Source of the DNA: Ectopseudomonas chengduensis
GTDB taxonomy: Bacteria > Pseudomonadota > Gammaproteobacteria > Pseudomonadales > Pseudomonadaceae
DNA length: 64,000 nt
NCBI RefSeq assembly: GCF_015712065.1
Contig: NZ_JACFYZ010000005.1
Location: 62,001 to 126,000 of the forward strand
Direction: 5' to 3'
A program made the position numbers and the translations under genes. Shown in pieces: positions 1 to 7,911 of the stretch. A model generated the notes under the pieces. It was given only the letters and a program-made list of their open reading frames with translations, did not search any database and had not been told where the DNA came from. The stretch's first letter is position 1; each line of letters begins with the position of its first letter.

Positions 1-1
1 C

Positions 2-2152
2 AGCCAGTTCGTGCTCGACAACACCCCGGCACTGGTCGTGGTGGTGCGCGACATCAGCCAGCTCAAGAGCACCCAGCAGCAACTGCAGATATCTGAGGAG
101 AAGTTCGCCAAGGCCTTCCACGCCTCGCCCGATGGTCTGCTGATCACCCGTCTGCGCGACGGCCTGCTGGTGGAGGCCAACGACGGTTTCAGCCGCATCA
201 CCGGCTACAGCCTCGACGAGATTGCCGAACAAAGCACCCTCAGCCTGGGCATCTGGGCCGACCCGAAAGATCGTGAACGCCTGGTACAACGCATTCGCGA
301 GCAAGGCAGCGTGCGCGACCTGATCGCCCCGGTGCGCACCAAGAGCGGCCAGCTGCGCCTCTGCGAACTCTCCGCGCAGCCGCTGCCCATAGGCGGCGAC
401 GAATGCCTGCTGACCATCGCCCGCGACATCACCGAACGCGAGCAGATGCAGGAAGAACTGCAGCAAGCCGCCACCGTCTTCGAAAGCACCGCCGAAGGCG
501 TGCTGATCACCGACCTCGAACAGCGCATCACCGCGGTCAACCGCGCCTTCACCCAGATCACCGGCTACAGCGAGGCCGAAGCTCTCGGCCAGCGCCCCAG
601 CCTGCTCTCCTCCGGCCAGCACGACAACGCCTTCTACGCCGCCATGTGGCACAGCCTGGCGGCCAACGGCCACTGGCAGGGGGAAATCTGGAACCGGCGC
701 AAGAACGGCGAGCTGTACCCCGAATGGCTGACCATCAGCGCTGTGCGCAACTGCGATAACCAGATCACCCACTTCGTCGGGGTATTCGCCGACATCTCCA
801 GCCTCAAGCATGCCCAGGCACGCCTCGATCATCAGGCCCACCACGACCCGCTGACCGGCCTGCCCAACCGCCTGCTGTTCGAGAACCGCCTGCGCAGCGC
901 CCTGGATGGCTCACGCGCCGACGACCAACTGGGCGCCGTGCTGTTTCTCGACCTCGACCGCTTCAAGCAGATCAACGACAGCCTCGGCCACCCGGTCGGT
1001 GACCAGTTGCTCAAGGCCATCGCCGCGCGCCTGAAACTGCAACTGCGCGATATCGACACCGTGGCCCGTCTCGGCGGCGACGAATTCATCATCCTGCTGC
1101 CCGGCCTGCACCAGCCGCAGGACGCCGAACAGGTCGCGCAGAAACTGCTCGAATGCTTCCGCGCACCGTTCCAGCTCGACAACCACGAGTTCTTCATCAG
1201 CGCCAGCATCGGCATCAGCCTCTATCCCAAGGACGGCCTCGACGTCGCCACCCTGGTCAAGAACGCCGACGCGGCCATGTACCAATCCAAGGCCAAGGGC
1301 CGTAACCGCAGCGAGCTCTATACCCGCTCGCTGACCTTCCAGGTCAACGAACGCATGGCCATGGAACAGGAACTGCGCCGCGCCCTGGAGCGCGACGAAC
1401 TGTGCCTGTACTACCAGCCCAAGTTCTGCCTGCGCAGCCAGAGCCTGGTCGGTGCCGAAGCGCTGGTACGCTGGCCGCACCCGGTGTTCGGCGACATCCC
1501 GCCGGATCGCTTCATCCCGGTGGCCGAAGAAAGCGGGCTGATCCTGCCGCTGGGCGACTGGGTGCTGGAACAAGCCTGCCGCCAACTGCAGGACTGGCAG
1601 GAAAGCGGCCACGGCTTTGGCGCCCTCTCGGTCAACCTTGCCGGCGCCCAGCTGCATCAGCCCGGCCTGCTGCCGCGCATCAGCGCACTGCTGCAGCACT
1701 ACAACCTGGCGCCGGAGCTGCTGCAACTGGAGATCACCGAGAACTTCATCATGAACCAGGCGGGCGAAGCGCTGGACATCCTCCACCGCCTCAAACAGCT
1801 CGGTGTACAGCTGGCCATCGACGACTTCGGCACCGGCTACTCCTCACTCAGCTACCTCAAGCGTCTGCCGCTGGACGTACTGAAGATCGACCAGTCCTTC
1901 GTCCGTGGCCTGCCGGACGACCCGCACGACCTGGCGATCACCCGCGCCATCATCGCCCTGGGCAACAGCATGCAACTGACGGTGATCGCCGAAGGCGTGG
2001 AGACCAAGGCCCAGGAACTCTGCCTGGCTGCCGAAGGCTGCCTGCAGATCCAGGGCTACGTGGTCAGTTGCCCGCTCTCGGCCGAGGCCTTCACCCGGAA
2101 ATTTCTCCCACCAGGTCAAGCGGTTGGCGCTGGCGAGAGCGCGCCGGTATAA
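2..2152 (+). CDS. PAS-PAS-GGDEF-EAL cyclic-di-GMP turnover protein (5' end outside window)
   Basis: The frame is open from the first bases of the window, so the N-terminus is missing; at least 716 residues are visible. Counting from the GTG at 11, two PAS domains lie at about residues 28-140 and 150-265. A GGDEF domain (about 278-435) has an intact RLGGDEF signature near residue 355, preceded five residues upstream by the RxxD inhibitory site (RDID). An EAL domain (about 452-700) shows EALVRW and DDFGTGYSSL, so both c-di-GMP synthesis and hydrolysis are possible by motif. PAS domains normally sense a ligand or redox state, and further sensor or membrane segments are probably upstream. A strong -10 box for the following tRNA overlaps its stop codon. 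Bifunctional versus single activity cannot be decided from sequence. Confidence 0.9.
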   Translation, partial: SQFVLDNTPALVVVVRDISQLKSTQQQLQISEEKFAKAFHASPDGLLITRLRDGLLVEANDGFSRITGYSLDEIAEQSTLSLGIWADPKDRERLVQRIREQGSVRDLIAPVRTKSGQLRLCELSAQPLPIGGDECLLTIARDITEREQMQEELQQAATVFESTAEGVLITDLEQRITAVNRAFTQITGYSEAEALGQRPSLLSSGQHDNAFYAAMWHSLAANGHWQGEIWNRRKNGELYPEWLTISAVRNCDNQITHFVGVFADISSLKHAQARLDHQAHHDPLTGLPNRLLFENRLRSALDGSRADDQLGAVLFLDLDRFKQINDSLGHPVGDQLLKAIAARLKLQLRDIDTVARLGGDEFIILLPGLHQPQDAEQVAQKLLECFRAPFQLDNHEFFISASIGISLYPKDGLDVATLVKNADAAMYQSKAKGRNRSELYTRSLTFQVNERMAMEQELRRALERDELCLYYQPKFCLRSQSLVGAEALVRWPHPVFGDIPPDRFIPVAEESGLILPLGDWVLEQACRQLQDWQESGHGFGALSVNLAGAQLHQPGLLPRISALLQHYNLAPELLQLEITENFIMNQAGEALDILHRLKQLGVQLAIDDFGTGYSSLSYLKRLPLDVLKIDQSFVRGLPDDPHDLAITRAIIALGNSMQLTVIAEGVETKAQELCLAAEGCLQIQGYVVSCPLSAEAFTRKFLPPGQAVGAGESAPV

Positions 2153-2153
2153 T
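2124..2153 (+). promoter_or_regulatory. sigma70-type promoter of the tRNA gene
   Basis: TTGGCG (2124-2129) and a perfect TATAAT (2148-2153) are separated by 18 bases, followed by a GC-rich discriminator. The tRNA starts 15 bases after the -10 box. The -10 overlaps the stop codon of the upstream gene. Confidence 0.65.
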
Positions 2154-2168
2154 CCGCCGGCCTTCTGG

Positions 2169-2245
2169 GGGCCTATAGCTCAGTTGGTTAGAGCAGAGGA
2201 CTCATAATCCTTTGGTCCACGGTTCGAGTCCGTGTGGGCCCACCA
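2169..2245 (+). tRNA. tRNA with anticodon CAU, probably tRNA-Ile2 (or elongator tRNA-Met)
   Basis: 77 nt including an encoded CCA. The acceptor stem GGGCCTA pairs with TGGGCCC (one G-T pair). D arm GCTC/GAGC, anticodon stem GAGGA/TCCTT, loop CTCATAA giving anticodon CAT, T arm CACGG/CCGTG around TTCGAGT. Base pairs C4-G69 and C5-G68 are those I recall as positive determinants for TilS, which converts C34 to lysidine, so I favour the isoleucine AUA-reading tRNA over methionine. Accessory genes begin right after its 3' end, as is common for tRNA-linked islands, but no repeated tRNA 3' end was found on the far side. Confidence 0.92.
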
Positions 2246-2366
2246 CCTTCAAAGCCGCGTCCTGCGCGGCTTTTGTGTTTTTGCACACCTCAAATGGAAC
2301 CACCCTCCTCACTCGCCGCTACGCCTCCACGCTCTGAGAAGCTGCGCAGCCATTGCCTACGAAAAA

Positions 2367-2511
2367 TGTAGCCCAAGAGCTACAAGAAACGATTACCAGG
2401 CGTATCCTGTAGCCCACGAGACACAGTAATTGATTCAGGCTGCTTGTATAGCTGTAGCCCACGAGCTACATTTTTCGACAATACTTCGATTTTTGACGCC
2501 CAAGGGCTACA
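2367..2511. promoter_or_regulatory. array of four 18-bp operator-like palindromes upstream of the hipB-like gene
   Basis: Two perfect-arm sites TGTAGC-N6-GCTACA lie at 2367-2384 and 2453-2470. Two degenerate copies lie at 2408-2425 (left half intact) and 2494-2511 (right half intact, 15 of 18 bases alike). Start-to-start spacing is 41, 45 and 41 bp, about four helical turns, so all four would face the same side of the helix. The last site ends one base before the ATG at 2513. The layout resembles the autoregulatory hipBA operator arrays of E. coli, which have the same 18-bp footprint but a different sequence. A weak -35/-10 pair (TTGTAT 2444-2449, TACATT 2467-2472) would be covered by the third site. 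Confidence 0.7.
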
Positions 2512-2512
2512 A

Positions 2513-2773
2513 ATGACCTCTCTCTACGACGTTTCGGAAATGCTGAAACAGGCGCGCGGTGACGCGAAACTGAGCCAGGAAGCGCTGGCCAGTCGTGCCG
2601 GCGTCTCGCGCACCACCGTAGCCCGTATGGAAACCCTGGCCAAAGGCGATATGAGCGTCTCGGTGCTGGTTCGCCTGCTGGAGGCGGCAGGCTACGACCT
2701 GAAGCTGGTCAAAGCCGGGCATCAACGCACGGTTGAAGACATCCTCGACGAGCAACGCTCAGGGAGTGCTTGA
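2513..2773 (+). CDS. HipB-like XRE-family antitoxin/repressor
   Basis: 86 residues from the ATG at 2513. The frame is open further upstream, but earlier starts would run through the operator array and lack conserved sequence. Residues about 12-65 form a Cro/CI helix-turn-helix (LSQEALASRAGVSRTTVARMETL). It sits directly before the HipA-like kinase gene, whose start overlaps or nearly touches its stop. In this family the antitoxin binds the kinase and represses its own operon; the palindrome array at 2367-2511 is the obvious target. The C-terminal tail (EDILDEQRSGSA) is short. Confidence 0.85.
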   Translation: MTSLYDVSEMLKQARGDAKLSQEALASRAGVSRTTVARMETLAKGDMSVSVLVRLLEAAGYDLKLVKAGHQRTVEDILDEQRSGSA

Positions 2774-2775
2774 GC

Positions 2776-4110
2776 ATGATCCTCGACGTCCACGTCAGCT
2801 CACGGCGGGTGGCCAAGCTCTATCGGGAGCGCGATGAATATGTGCTGAAGTACCTGCCGGGCACAGTAGCGGAAGACTTCGTCAGCCTGACGATGCCGGT
2901 ACGGGAAGAAGCATGGCGCTGGCCGCGCGATCTTTTCCCGTTCTTTCGGCAGAACCTGCCCGAGGGGTATCTGCTGGGCGTCATTCGCGAGGAATTTGGC
3001 CCGCTACTCGATGGTACCGATCTGTCACTGCTGGGCGTGGTGGGCGGCACCGGTATCGGCAGAGTCTCGGTCACGCCAGAGGGTGTTGAGCCCGGCGTCG
3101 AAATGGCGCCGCTGGAGATAGAACACCTGCTCAAAGCGGAAAACACCAGCGAGCGGTTCGCCGAACTGGTGCGGCGGTACGCTCGGGTCGCCGTATCGGG
3201 GGTCGTGCCAAAGTTCATTGCCACCGACGCCGTCGCCTCTCGGGAGCCGCTGGGCAAACCGACCCTGCGCACCGGCTTTCACATCATCAAGGGCTCTGAC
3301 GAAACCACCCCATTTCTGGGCTTCAACGAGTTCTACACCATGCGCGTGCTGGAGCGACTGAATGTCGTGCCGGTCGCTGCCTGCCGCATGTCTGACGACG
3401 GCAAGGTCCTGGTAGTGGATCGCTTCGACGTGGACGAACACGGCATCCCCCGCTACGGCGTCGAAGATGCCTGCGGGCTGCTAGGTTTGCCGCCCCATGA
3501 AAAGTACGCGCCCACCACCGAGCGGGTGTGGAATGCCACACGCGCCTATATCCCCGCTGACCGCTTGCAAGCGCAGCGCGAGCACCTGGGCTGGCACCTG
3601 CTGACCAACTACGTGGTACGCAATGCCGACTGCCATGCGAAGAACATCGCGCTGTTCTACTCCTCCCGAGCGGATGTGGGCTTCACGCCGGTCTATGACC
3701 TGGTGACCACTCAGGCCTACCCGCGCTTCGCCAGCAACCCGCCTGGCCTGTCCGTTGGAGGCAGGCAAACCTGGACACCGGGTAGATCCCTGGAAACCTT
3801 CTTCAAGGCCGTGCTGGGCATTGCCCCTAGCAAATACGCAGCCATGCTCGAGCAACTCTGCGAATCCGCCGTAGAGGTCGGCAGCGAAGTGATCGAAGCT
3901 GCGAAGAACGAGCCCGCCTGGCGCGATGTAGCCAAGCATATGGTGCATGCGTGGAACGAAGGCATGGAAACAGTCCGCAGCCCCAAAGCCGCCCCGCACT
4001 TTCGTGGCCTCGATAGCGCCATCGAAGACGCCGGCTTCTCCGGCCCGCGCAAACCTGAGCGCAGCAGAGAAGTGATTGGCCGCTCCGAATTGCTGGCGAA
4101 GAAGCGCTAA
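2776..4110 (+). CDS. HipA-like serine/threonine kinase toxin
   Basis: 444 residues from the ATG at 2776, close to the length of E. coli HipA; a TTG at 2770 is an alternative start. An N-terminal HipA-coupling domain (about 1-105) precedes a glycine-rich loop (VAVSGVVPKF, 138-147). The catalytic motif RNADCHAKN (282-290) and the metal-binding YDLV (307-310) follow. Family members phosphorylate targets such as aminoacyl-tRNA synthetases and arrest growth. In E. coli HipA the autophosphorylated serine is two residues before the equivalent of Ser141; here that position is Ala139, and Ser141 is the only serine in the loop. Forms an operon with the preceding HipB-like gene. Substrate unknown. Confidence 0.87.
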   Translation: MILDVHVSSRRVAKLYRERDEYVLKYLPGTVAEDFVSLTMPVREEAWRWPRDLFPFFRQNLPEGYLLGVIREEFGPLLDGTDLSLLGVVGGTGIGRVSVTPEGVEPGVEMAPLEIEHLLKAENTSERFAELVRRYARVAVSGVVPKFIATDAVASREPLGKPTLRTGFHIIKGSDETTPFLGFNEFYTMRVLERLNVVPVAACRMSDDGKVLVVDRFDVDEHGIPRYGVEDACGLLGLPPHEKYAPTTERVWNATRAYIPADRLQAQREHLGWHLLTNYVVRNADCHAKNIALFYSSRADVGFTPVYDLVTTQAYPRFASNPPGLSVGGRQTWTPGRSLETFFKAVLGIAPSKYAAMLEQLCESAVEVGSEVIEAAKNEPAWRDVAKHMVHAWNEGMETVRSPKAAPHFRGLDSAIEDAGFSGPRKPERSREVIGRSELLAKKR

Positions 4111-4172
4111 CCAGCAAGCGACACGACAGTCCAACGAACATCAGGTGAGAAGACAGTGAGCCAGATAGCCCT

Positions 4173-4199
4173 TATTCGGCTCACCAAATGAGCCGAATA
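4173..4199. terminator. 11-bp perfect hairpin after the hipA-like gene
   Basis: TATTCGGCTCA (4173-4183) and TGAGCCGAATA (4189-4199) flank a 5-nt loop 62 bases after the hipA-like stop. There is no following T run. It may be a factor-assisted terminator, an mRNA-stabilising hairpin or a protein site. A further CGGCTCA occurs at about 4211. Confidence 0.4.
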
Positions 4200-4351
4200 G
4201 GCGCGCTAATCGGCTCATGAACAAAAACTCCTGTCAAATGACCCGGCCTGGATCGGGCAGCTGTCTTGTCGGCCGCGCTCAGCCCTGCGCAATGCCCCCA
4301 AACCTGGCGTAACCGCCCAACGGCCATAGGACAATGGTCGCGATCCCCGAG

Positions 4352-4508
4352 AAGGGTACCTCTAAAAACGTAGGCGAGGCAGTCAGCACAAGGCAAAAGC
4401 AGGCGAGGAACGGTCAGAGTCGCGGGCGACTGTACTTTTGTACATGAGCATTCCGAGCCTGCTTTTAGCGCAGTGATGACAACGCAGGTAGTTTTTAGGG
4501 GCTCCCTT
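4352..4508. repeat. MITE-like dispersed repeat, copy A (157 bp)
   Basis: The ends form an imperfect terminal inverted repeat: AAGGG-ta-CC-t-CTAAAAAC on the left against AAGGG-ag-CC-c-CTAAAAAC read from the right. No coding capacity. The interior matches the element at 52434-52627 over most of its length, including AACGTAGGCGA at the left and CAACGCAGGTAGTTTTT at the right. This fits a non-autonomous element mobilised by a transposase encoded elsewhere; no transposase is in the window. Confidence 0.6.
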
Positions 4509-4624
4509 GAGCCATTGAGAGCAATAAGCCATCATCCAGATCAGTGCCAGGCAACTGGATTTCGGCACGCCTGCTCGCTCGTACAACGAGCGCCACTCAA
4601 GCGGCTTTGCTCACGGAAGAAAAT

Positions 4625-5353
4625 ATGGACGTCGGCCTTATTCTTCGCCCGCTTATAGACAGCCTGTTCTGGCTGATCCCAGCGGCCCTGCTGATCGGCC
4701 TGCTCAAATCGCCCTGGGCCAAGGGGCAGATCGGTGAACTGCTGGTGCGCCTGTTCGCCCATTGGCAGCTGGACAAGCAAACCTACCGCCGCCTGCACAA
4801 CATCACCCTGAACACGCCGGACGGCACCACGCAGATCGACCACGTATTCCTCTCGCCCTACGGCATCTTCGTGCTGGAAACGAAGAACATGAGCGGCTGG
4901 ATCTTCGGCAGCGAGAAACAGGCGCAGTGGACGCAGAAGCTCTACAAACGCACCTTCAAATTCCAGAACCCGCTACGGCAGAACTACAAACACCTCAAAG
5001 CGCTGGAAGCCACCCTCGGCGTCAAGCCCGAGCACCTGCATTCGGTCATCACATTCGTCGGCGGCAGCACCTTCAAAACCGAAGTACCGGCCAACGTCAC
5101 TCAAGGCATCGGCTTTATCCGCTATATCCAGTCATTCCAGCAGCCGATATTCAGCGAGGCTGAAGTCGACGCCATGCTGCATTCCCTGCAAACCGGCCGC
5201 CGCACACCGACCCTGGCTACGCACCGCGAGCATGTGCAAAACCTCAAGCGCCGGAGTGATCCGACAGCCGAACGGCAATGCCCTAAGTGCGGCAGCGCGC
5301 TATTGATACGCACCGTGAAATCGGGACCGAAGGCGGGGCAGCAGTTTTGGTGA
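4625..5353 (+). CDS. NERD (nuclease-related) domain protein, stop codon inside C-terminal zinc ribbon
   Basis: 242 residues from the ATG at 4625; upstream starts in the same frame lie in repeat DNA. A hydrophobic N-terminal segment (about residues 4-23) is probably a membrane anchor. The NERD domain (about 33-150) shows GELLV and QIDHVFLSPYGIFVLETKN, whose Asp, Glu and Lys correspond to restriction-nuclease-like catalytic positions. The C-terminus begins a topoisomerase-type zinc ribbon (CPKCGSALLIR...GQQFW), then stops at TGA 5351-5353. The next codons in the same frame read CSGFPKCR, exactly the missing second half, with TGA where a glycine (GGA) is usual. It probably carries a recent nonsense mutation; function likely nucleic-acid related but unproven. 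Confidence 0.82.
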   Translation: MDVGLILRPLIDSLFWLIPAALLIGLLKSPWAKGQIGELLVRLFAHWQLDKQTYRRLHNITLNTPDGTTQIDHVFLSPYGIFVLETKNMSGWIFGSEKQAQWTQKLYKRTFKFQNPLRQNYKHLKALEATLGVKPEHLHSVITFVGGSTFKTEVPANVTQGIGFIRYIQSFQQPIFSEAEVDAMLHSLQTGRRTPTLATHREHVQNLKRRSDPTAERQCPKCGSALLIRTVKSGPKAGQQFW

Positions 5354-5425
5354 TGCTCGGGTTTTCCGAAGTGCAGGACGATGCAGAGCCTTTAACACCA
5401 TCTAGCGATACGCAGGACGCTCATC

Positions 5426-5827
5426 ATGCAATCAATCAGAAATTGGCTTCTGGCTATTGCCACTACGACGCTCGGTATTGGCACGTACGCAGCGGAGGAT
5501 GGCTACAGCACGGCCTATACCGCGTGCATGGATGAGTCCGGTGGCGTGACGGCGAATATGCTCGATTGCATAGGTACCGAGATCAAGCAGCAGGATGCCC
5601 GTCTCAACCAGAATTACAAAGTAGCCACACAAGCCTTAATGCCATCCCAACAAACACATTTACGCGATGCGCAACGGCTCTGGATCAAGTTCCGAGATAG
5701 CAACTGTGCCTTACTGGGCAACCTGACCGGCGGCACCATCGACGGCCTCAACCAGGCATCGTGCTTTCTGGATATGACCAAGAAGCGGGCAGATGATCTC
5801 GCCTGGCTTGCAGGACATGGCCTTTAA
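5426..5827 (+). CDS. LprI/DUF1311-family secreted protein
   Basis: 133 residues. The first ~22 residues (MQSIRNWLLAIATTTLGIGTYA) look like a signal peptide ending AYA/A. The mature part carries the DUF1311 pattern: spaced cysteines (TACMD, LDCIG, SNCALL, ASCFL), LNQNYK, and LRDAQRLWIKFRDSNC. The M. tuberculosis member LprI inhibits lysozyme; in Pseudomonas the role is not known to me. Start chosen at the ATG at 5426, the only one before the signal peptide. It lies 72 bases after the NERD stop on the same strand. Confidence 0.8.
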   Translation: MQSIRNWLLAIATTTLGIGTYAAEDGYSTAYTACMDESGGVTANMLDCIGTEIKQQDARLNQNYKVATQALMPSQQTHLRDAQRLWIKFRDSNCALLGNLTGGTIDGLNQASCFLDMTKKRADDLAWLAGHGL

Positions 5828-5951
5828 CTGGACAACAGCCATCAAAACACCTCCCTTTTTCAGGGGGGCCGGATGATGCAGAGCTTACTAGGTGCATGGG
5901 ACAAGAAATCGTGGTTTGCCCCCAAATACTCGATAAGATTGAGATCAAAAA

Positions 5952-6791
5952 ATGATAGTTGGACTATTAGTCAGAAATTTTAAAACCTATCAAGCTATCA
6001 ACTATATAAAGCTTTCTAACGGAAAACTATTTAGTGCTTTGGTAGGGGAGAATGGCGCAGGAAAAAGCTCCGTTCTTGAAGCATTGAATAGCTTTTTTAA
6101 TGGCGCCGACTGGAACTATCATCACTCACTCACAAAAGGCTTCACGGAAAGGGAGCCGTTCATATGCCCAATATTCCTCATAAAGAAAGACACACTCCCT
6201 TCCTTGGGTGAGTTTCAGTGGCTCCTAGAAAAAATAAGCGAACTCACCTGGTCATCAACAGTTCTTGACTTCAACCCTTCATACAAAAGTCATGCTGAAT
6301 TGTTTTGCGAGCACCGCGAGGACTTGACATCCGAAGGATTTAATAACAAAACTCATTATCTAATCCCATTTGGCATAAAGAAGGACCAAAAAAATGCATT
6401 GCCAAACGTTTTCTTCCCGATGTTCGAAACGGTATCTTCTTACAACTCACTAATTAAAAACTACGCCAGCTCGGGAGAGGCCATAACCCTTCTACAGCAA
6501 AGGATCACAGAATACTATAAGTATATCTACTTACCTGCCGACATAGATTTCATAGAATACACAAAAATAGAAGGCAAAACGATACAAGCCCTACTTGGGC
6601 AAAAGCTAGATACTATTGTAAGGGCATTCATCAAGCGGGAAGACGTCCGAACTATCAACTCGCAGCTTAACGAATTCCTAGGATCGATATCAGAAAAACT
6701 AGAAGTCTATGAATATAGAAAACCCGCCCAAAAGCAGAATCTTGTCAACCAATCGCATTTAACTGAAAAAGTTATTGAAGCTTTTTTTTGA
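5952..6791 (+). CDS. OLD-family AAA ATPase-nuclease, N-terminal part (frameshifted)
   Basis: 279 residues with an ABC/RecF-type ATPase start: LVRNFKTYQAINYIKL, then Walker A GENGAGKSS (32-40). The frame ends at a TGA created by a run of eight Ts (6782-6789). Removing one T joins it in frame to the segment after 6790, giving a continuous protein of about 652 residues. Codon use is much richer in A and T than in the surrounding genes, consistent with recent transfer. OLD proteins couple an ATPase to a Toprim nuclease and are often anti-phage. Either the gene is broken, or expression depends on slippage at the T8 run, or the extra T is a sequencing error. Confidence 0.75.
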   Translation: MIVGLLVRNFKTYQAINYIKLSNGKLFSALVGENGAGKSSVLEALNSFFNGADWNYHHSLTKGFTEREPFICPIFLIKKDTLPSLGEFQWLLEKISELTWSSTVLDFNPSYKSHAELFCEHREDLTSEGFNNKTHYLIPFGIKKDQKNALPNVFFPMFETVSSYNSLIKNYASSGEAITLLQQRITEYYKYIYLPADIDFIEYTKIEGKTIQALLGQKLDTIVRAFIKREDVRTINSQLNEFLGSISEKLEVYEYRKPAQKQNLVNQSHLTEKVIEAFF

Positions 6792-7911
6792 ATCCAAAGT
6801 ACTCAATAGAAAAGATGGACGAGAGCGCACTCCAGTAGGAGACCTAAGTTCAGGCGAAAAGCGCCAGGCCTTAGTCGATGTCGCCAAGGCCTTTCTCTTG
6901 GCAAATGCTGCTCCAAGCCACCAACAAATAATACTTGCCATTGATGAACCAGAGTTATCGTTGCATGTATCCTCATGCTTCGGACAATTTGAAAAGCTGA
7001 GAGAAATCGCCGAATCTAGAATTCAGATCCTTATCACCACACATTGGTATGGTTTCATGCCAATAATTTCAAATGGCGTTGCCGTTTACTGCCCCAAGAA
7101 CGATCAACCTCCGTTGCTTTTGGATCTCAGGTGCTTCAGGGAAGACATTAAGAAACTTAGGTCTGACACCAGAGGAGAGCTGCCAGTTGAGTTAGAATTA
7201 AAAGGTATAAATGATCTTGTTCAATCCATAATTGCATCCATCACAACATCTGCCTATAAATGGATTATTTGCGAAGGGTCTGCAGATCGAATTTACCTAA
7301 GCCACTATATAAAAAGCCCCGGACTATTCATCGTACCGGTCGGTGGTTCTCCAGCAGTAAAGAAAATATATAACTATCTATATCTTGCCCTAGAGGATGC
7401 AAGAGACGATATAAAAGGAAAAGTTTTTTGCCTTATCGACACCGACAAAAAATTTGAGTCCTTTGACGGCAAAGACTCCTTAGCAGGAATACAGATACGC
7501 AGAATAAAAAACGACGAAGACAGTTTTCGCACCGCTCTATTAAAAACCAGTGACAATAATGCATCACCTCCAACAGTAATAGAAGATACGCTTAGCCCCA
7601 CAAGCTTTATATCTGCAATCGATAGCTTTAGGTCTCATAAGCTTTATGGCGAACTAATTGCACAGTTACCCGAAAAGCTGACATCAGAAAACAACGAGTG
7701 GCCATCTGGCTTTGCTTTAAATCTGAATTTCACTGACCGAAGAGCAATGGAACATTTATTCGAAGCAGATGGATTTAAGGTTAAATTTGCGCTGAGGTAC
7801 ACCGAGCTAGATGACCCGTCAAAAAAACCAGAATGGATAAGGGAAATTGAAGCTTTCCTTGCAACAACCAAGGCTAAGCCTCCTAAACCGAACAAGCGAA
7901 CACAAAGGTAG
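6775..7911 (+). CDS. OLD-family AAA ATPase-nuclease, C-terminal part with Toprim domain
   Basis: 378 residues if counted from TTG 6775; this is the continuation of the gene beginning at 5952 in another frame, not an independent gene. It has the ABC signature LSSGEKR (24-30), Walker B IILAIDEPELSLH (52-64) and a Toprim domain: the acidic CEGSADRIYL near 166-175 and LIDTDKK near 219-225. These are the ATP-binding and metal-binding parts of an OLD nuclease. No UvrD-like helicase is adjacent, so it looks like a stand-alone class 1 arrangement. The frame stays open for 1.1 kb after the shift, suggesting the disruption is recent or tolerated. AT-rich. Confidence 0.78.
   Translation: MKLFFESKVLNRKDGRERTPVGDLSSGEKRQALVDVAKAFLLANAAPSHQQIILAIDEPELSLHVSSCFGQFEKLREIAESRIQILITTHWYGFMPIISNGVAVYCPKNDQPPLLLDLRCFREDIKKLRSDTRGELPVELELKGINDLVQSIIASITTSAYKWIICEGSADRIYLSHYIKSPGLFIVPVGGSPAVKKIYNYLYLALEDARDDIKGKVFCLIDTDKKFESFDGKDSLAGIQIRRIKNDEDSFRTALLKTSDNNASPPTVIEDTLSPTSFISAIDSFRSHKLYGELIAQLPEKLTSENNEWPSGFALNLNFTDRRAMEHLFEADGFKVKFALRYTELDDPSKKPEWIREIEAFLATTKAKPPKPNKRTQR

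Larger units (their letters stand above)
4111..4624. other. non-coding stretch between the hipA-like and NERD genes
   Basis: About 514 bases without a convincing gene. It holds a perfect 11-bp inverted repeat at 4173-4199, some 140 bases with nothing recognisable, and the MITE-like repeat at 4352-4508. Frames in it are short and have no family resemblance or ribosome sites. Confidence 0.6.

Noticed and set aside
2219..2245. tRNA 3' end as an attachment site with a downstream direct repeat
   Set aside because: I looked for a second copy of the tRNA 3' end up to about 9100 by eye and found none; no integrase gene is present either.
5351..5353. UGA as selenocysteine codon in the NERD protein
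   Set aside because: The position corresponds to a glycine in zinc ribbons, and no SECIS-like hairpin was recognised right after it. A nonsense mutation is simpler.
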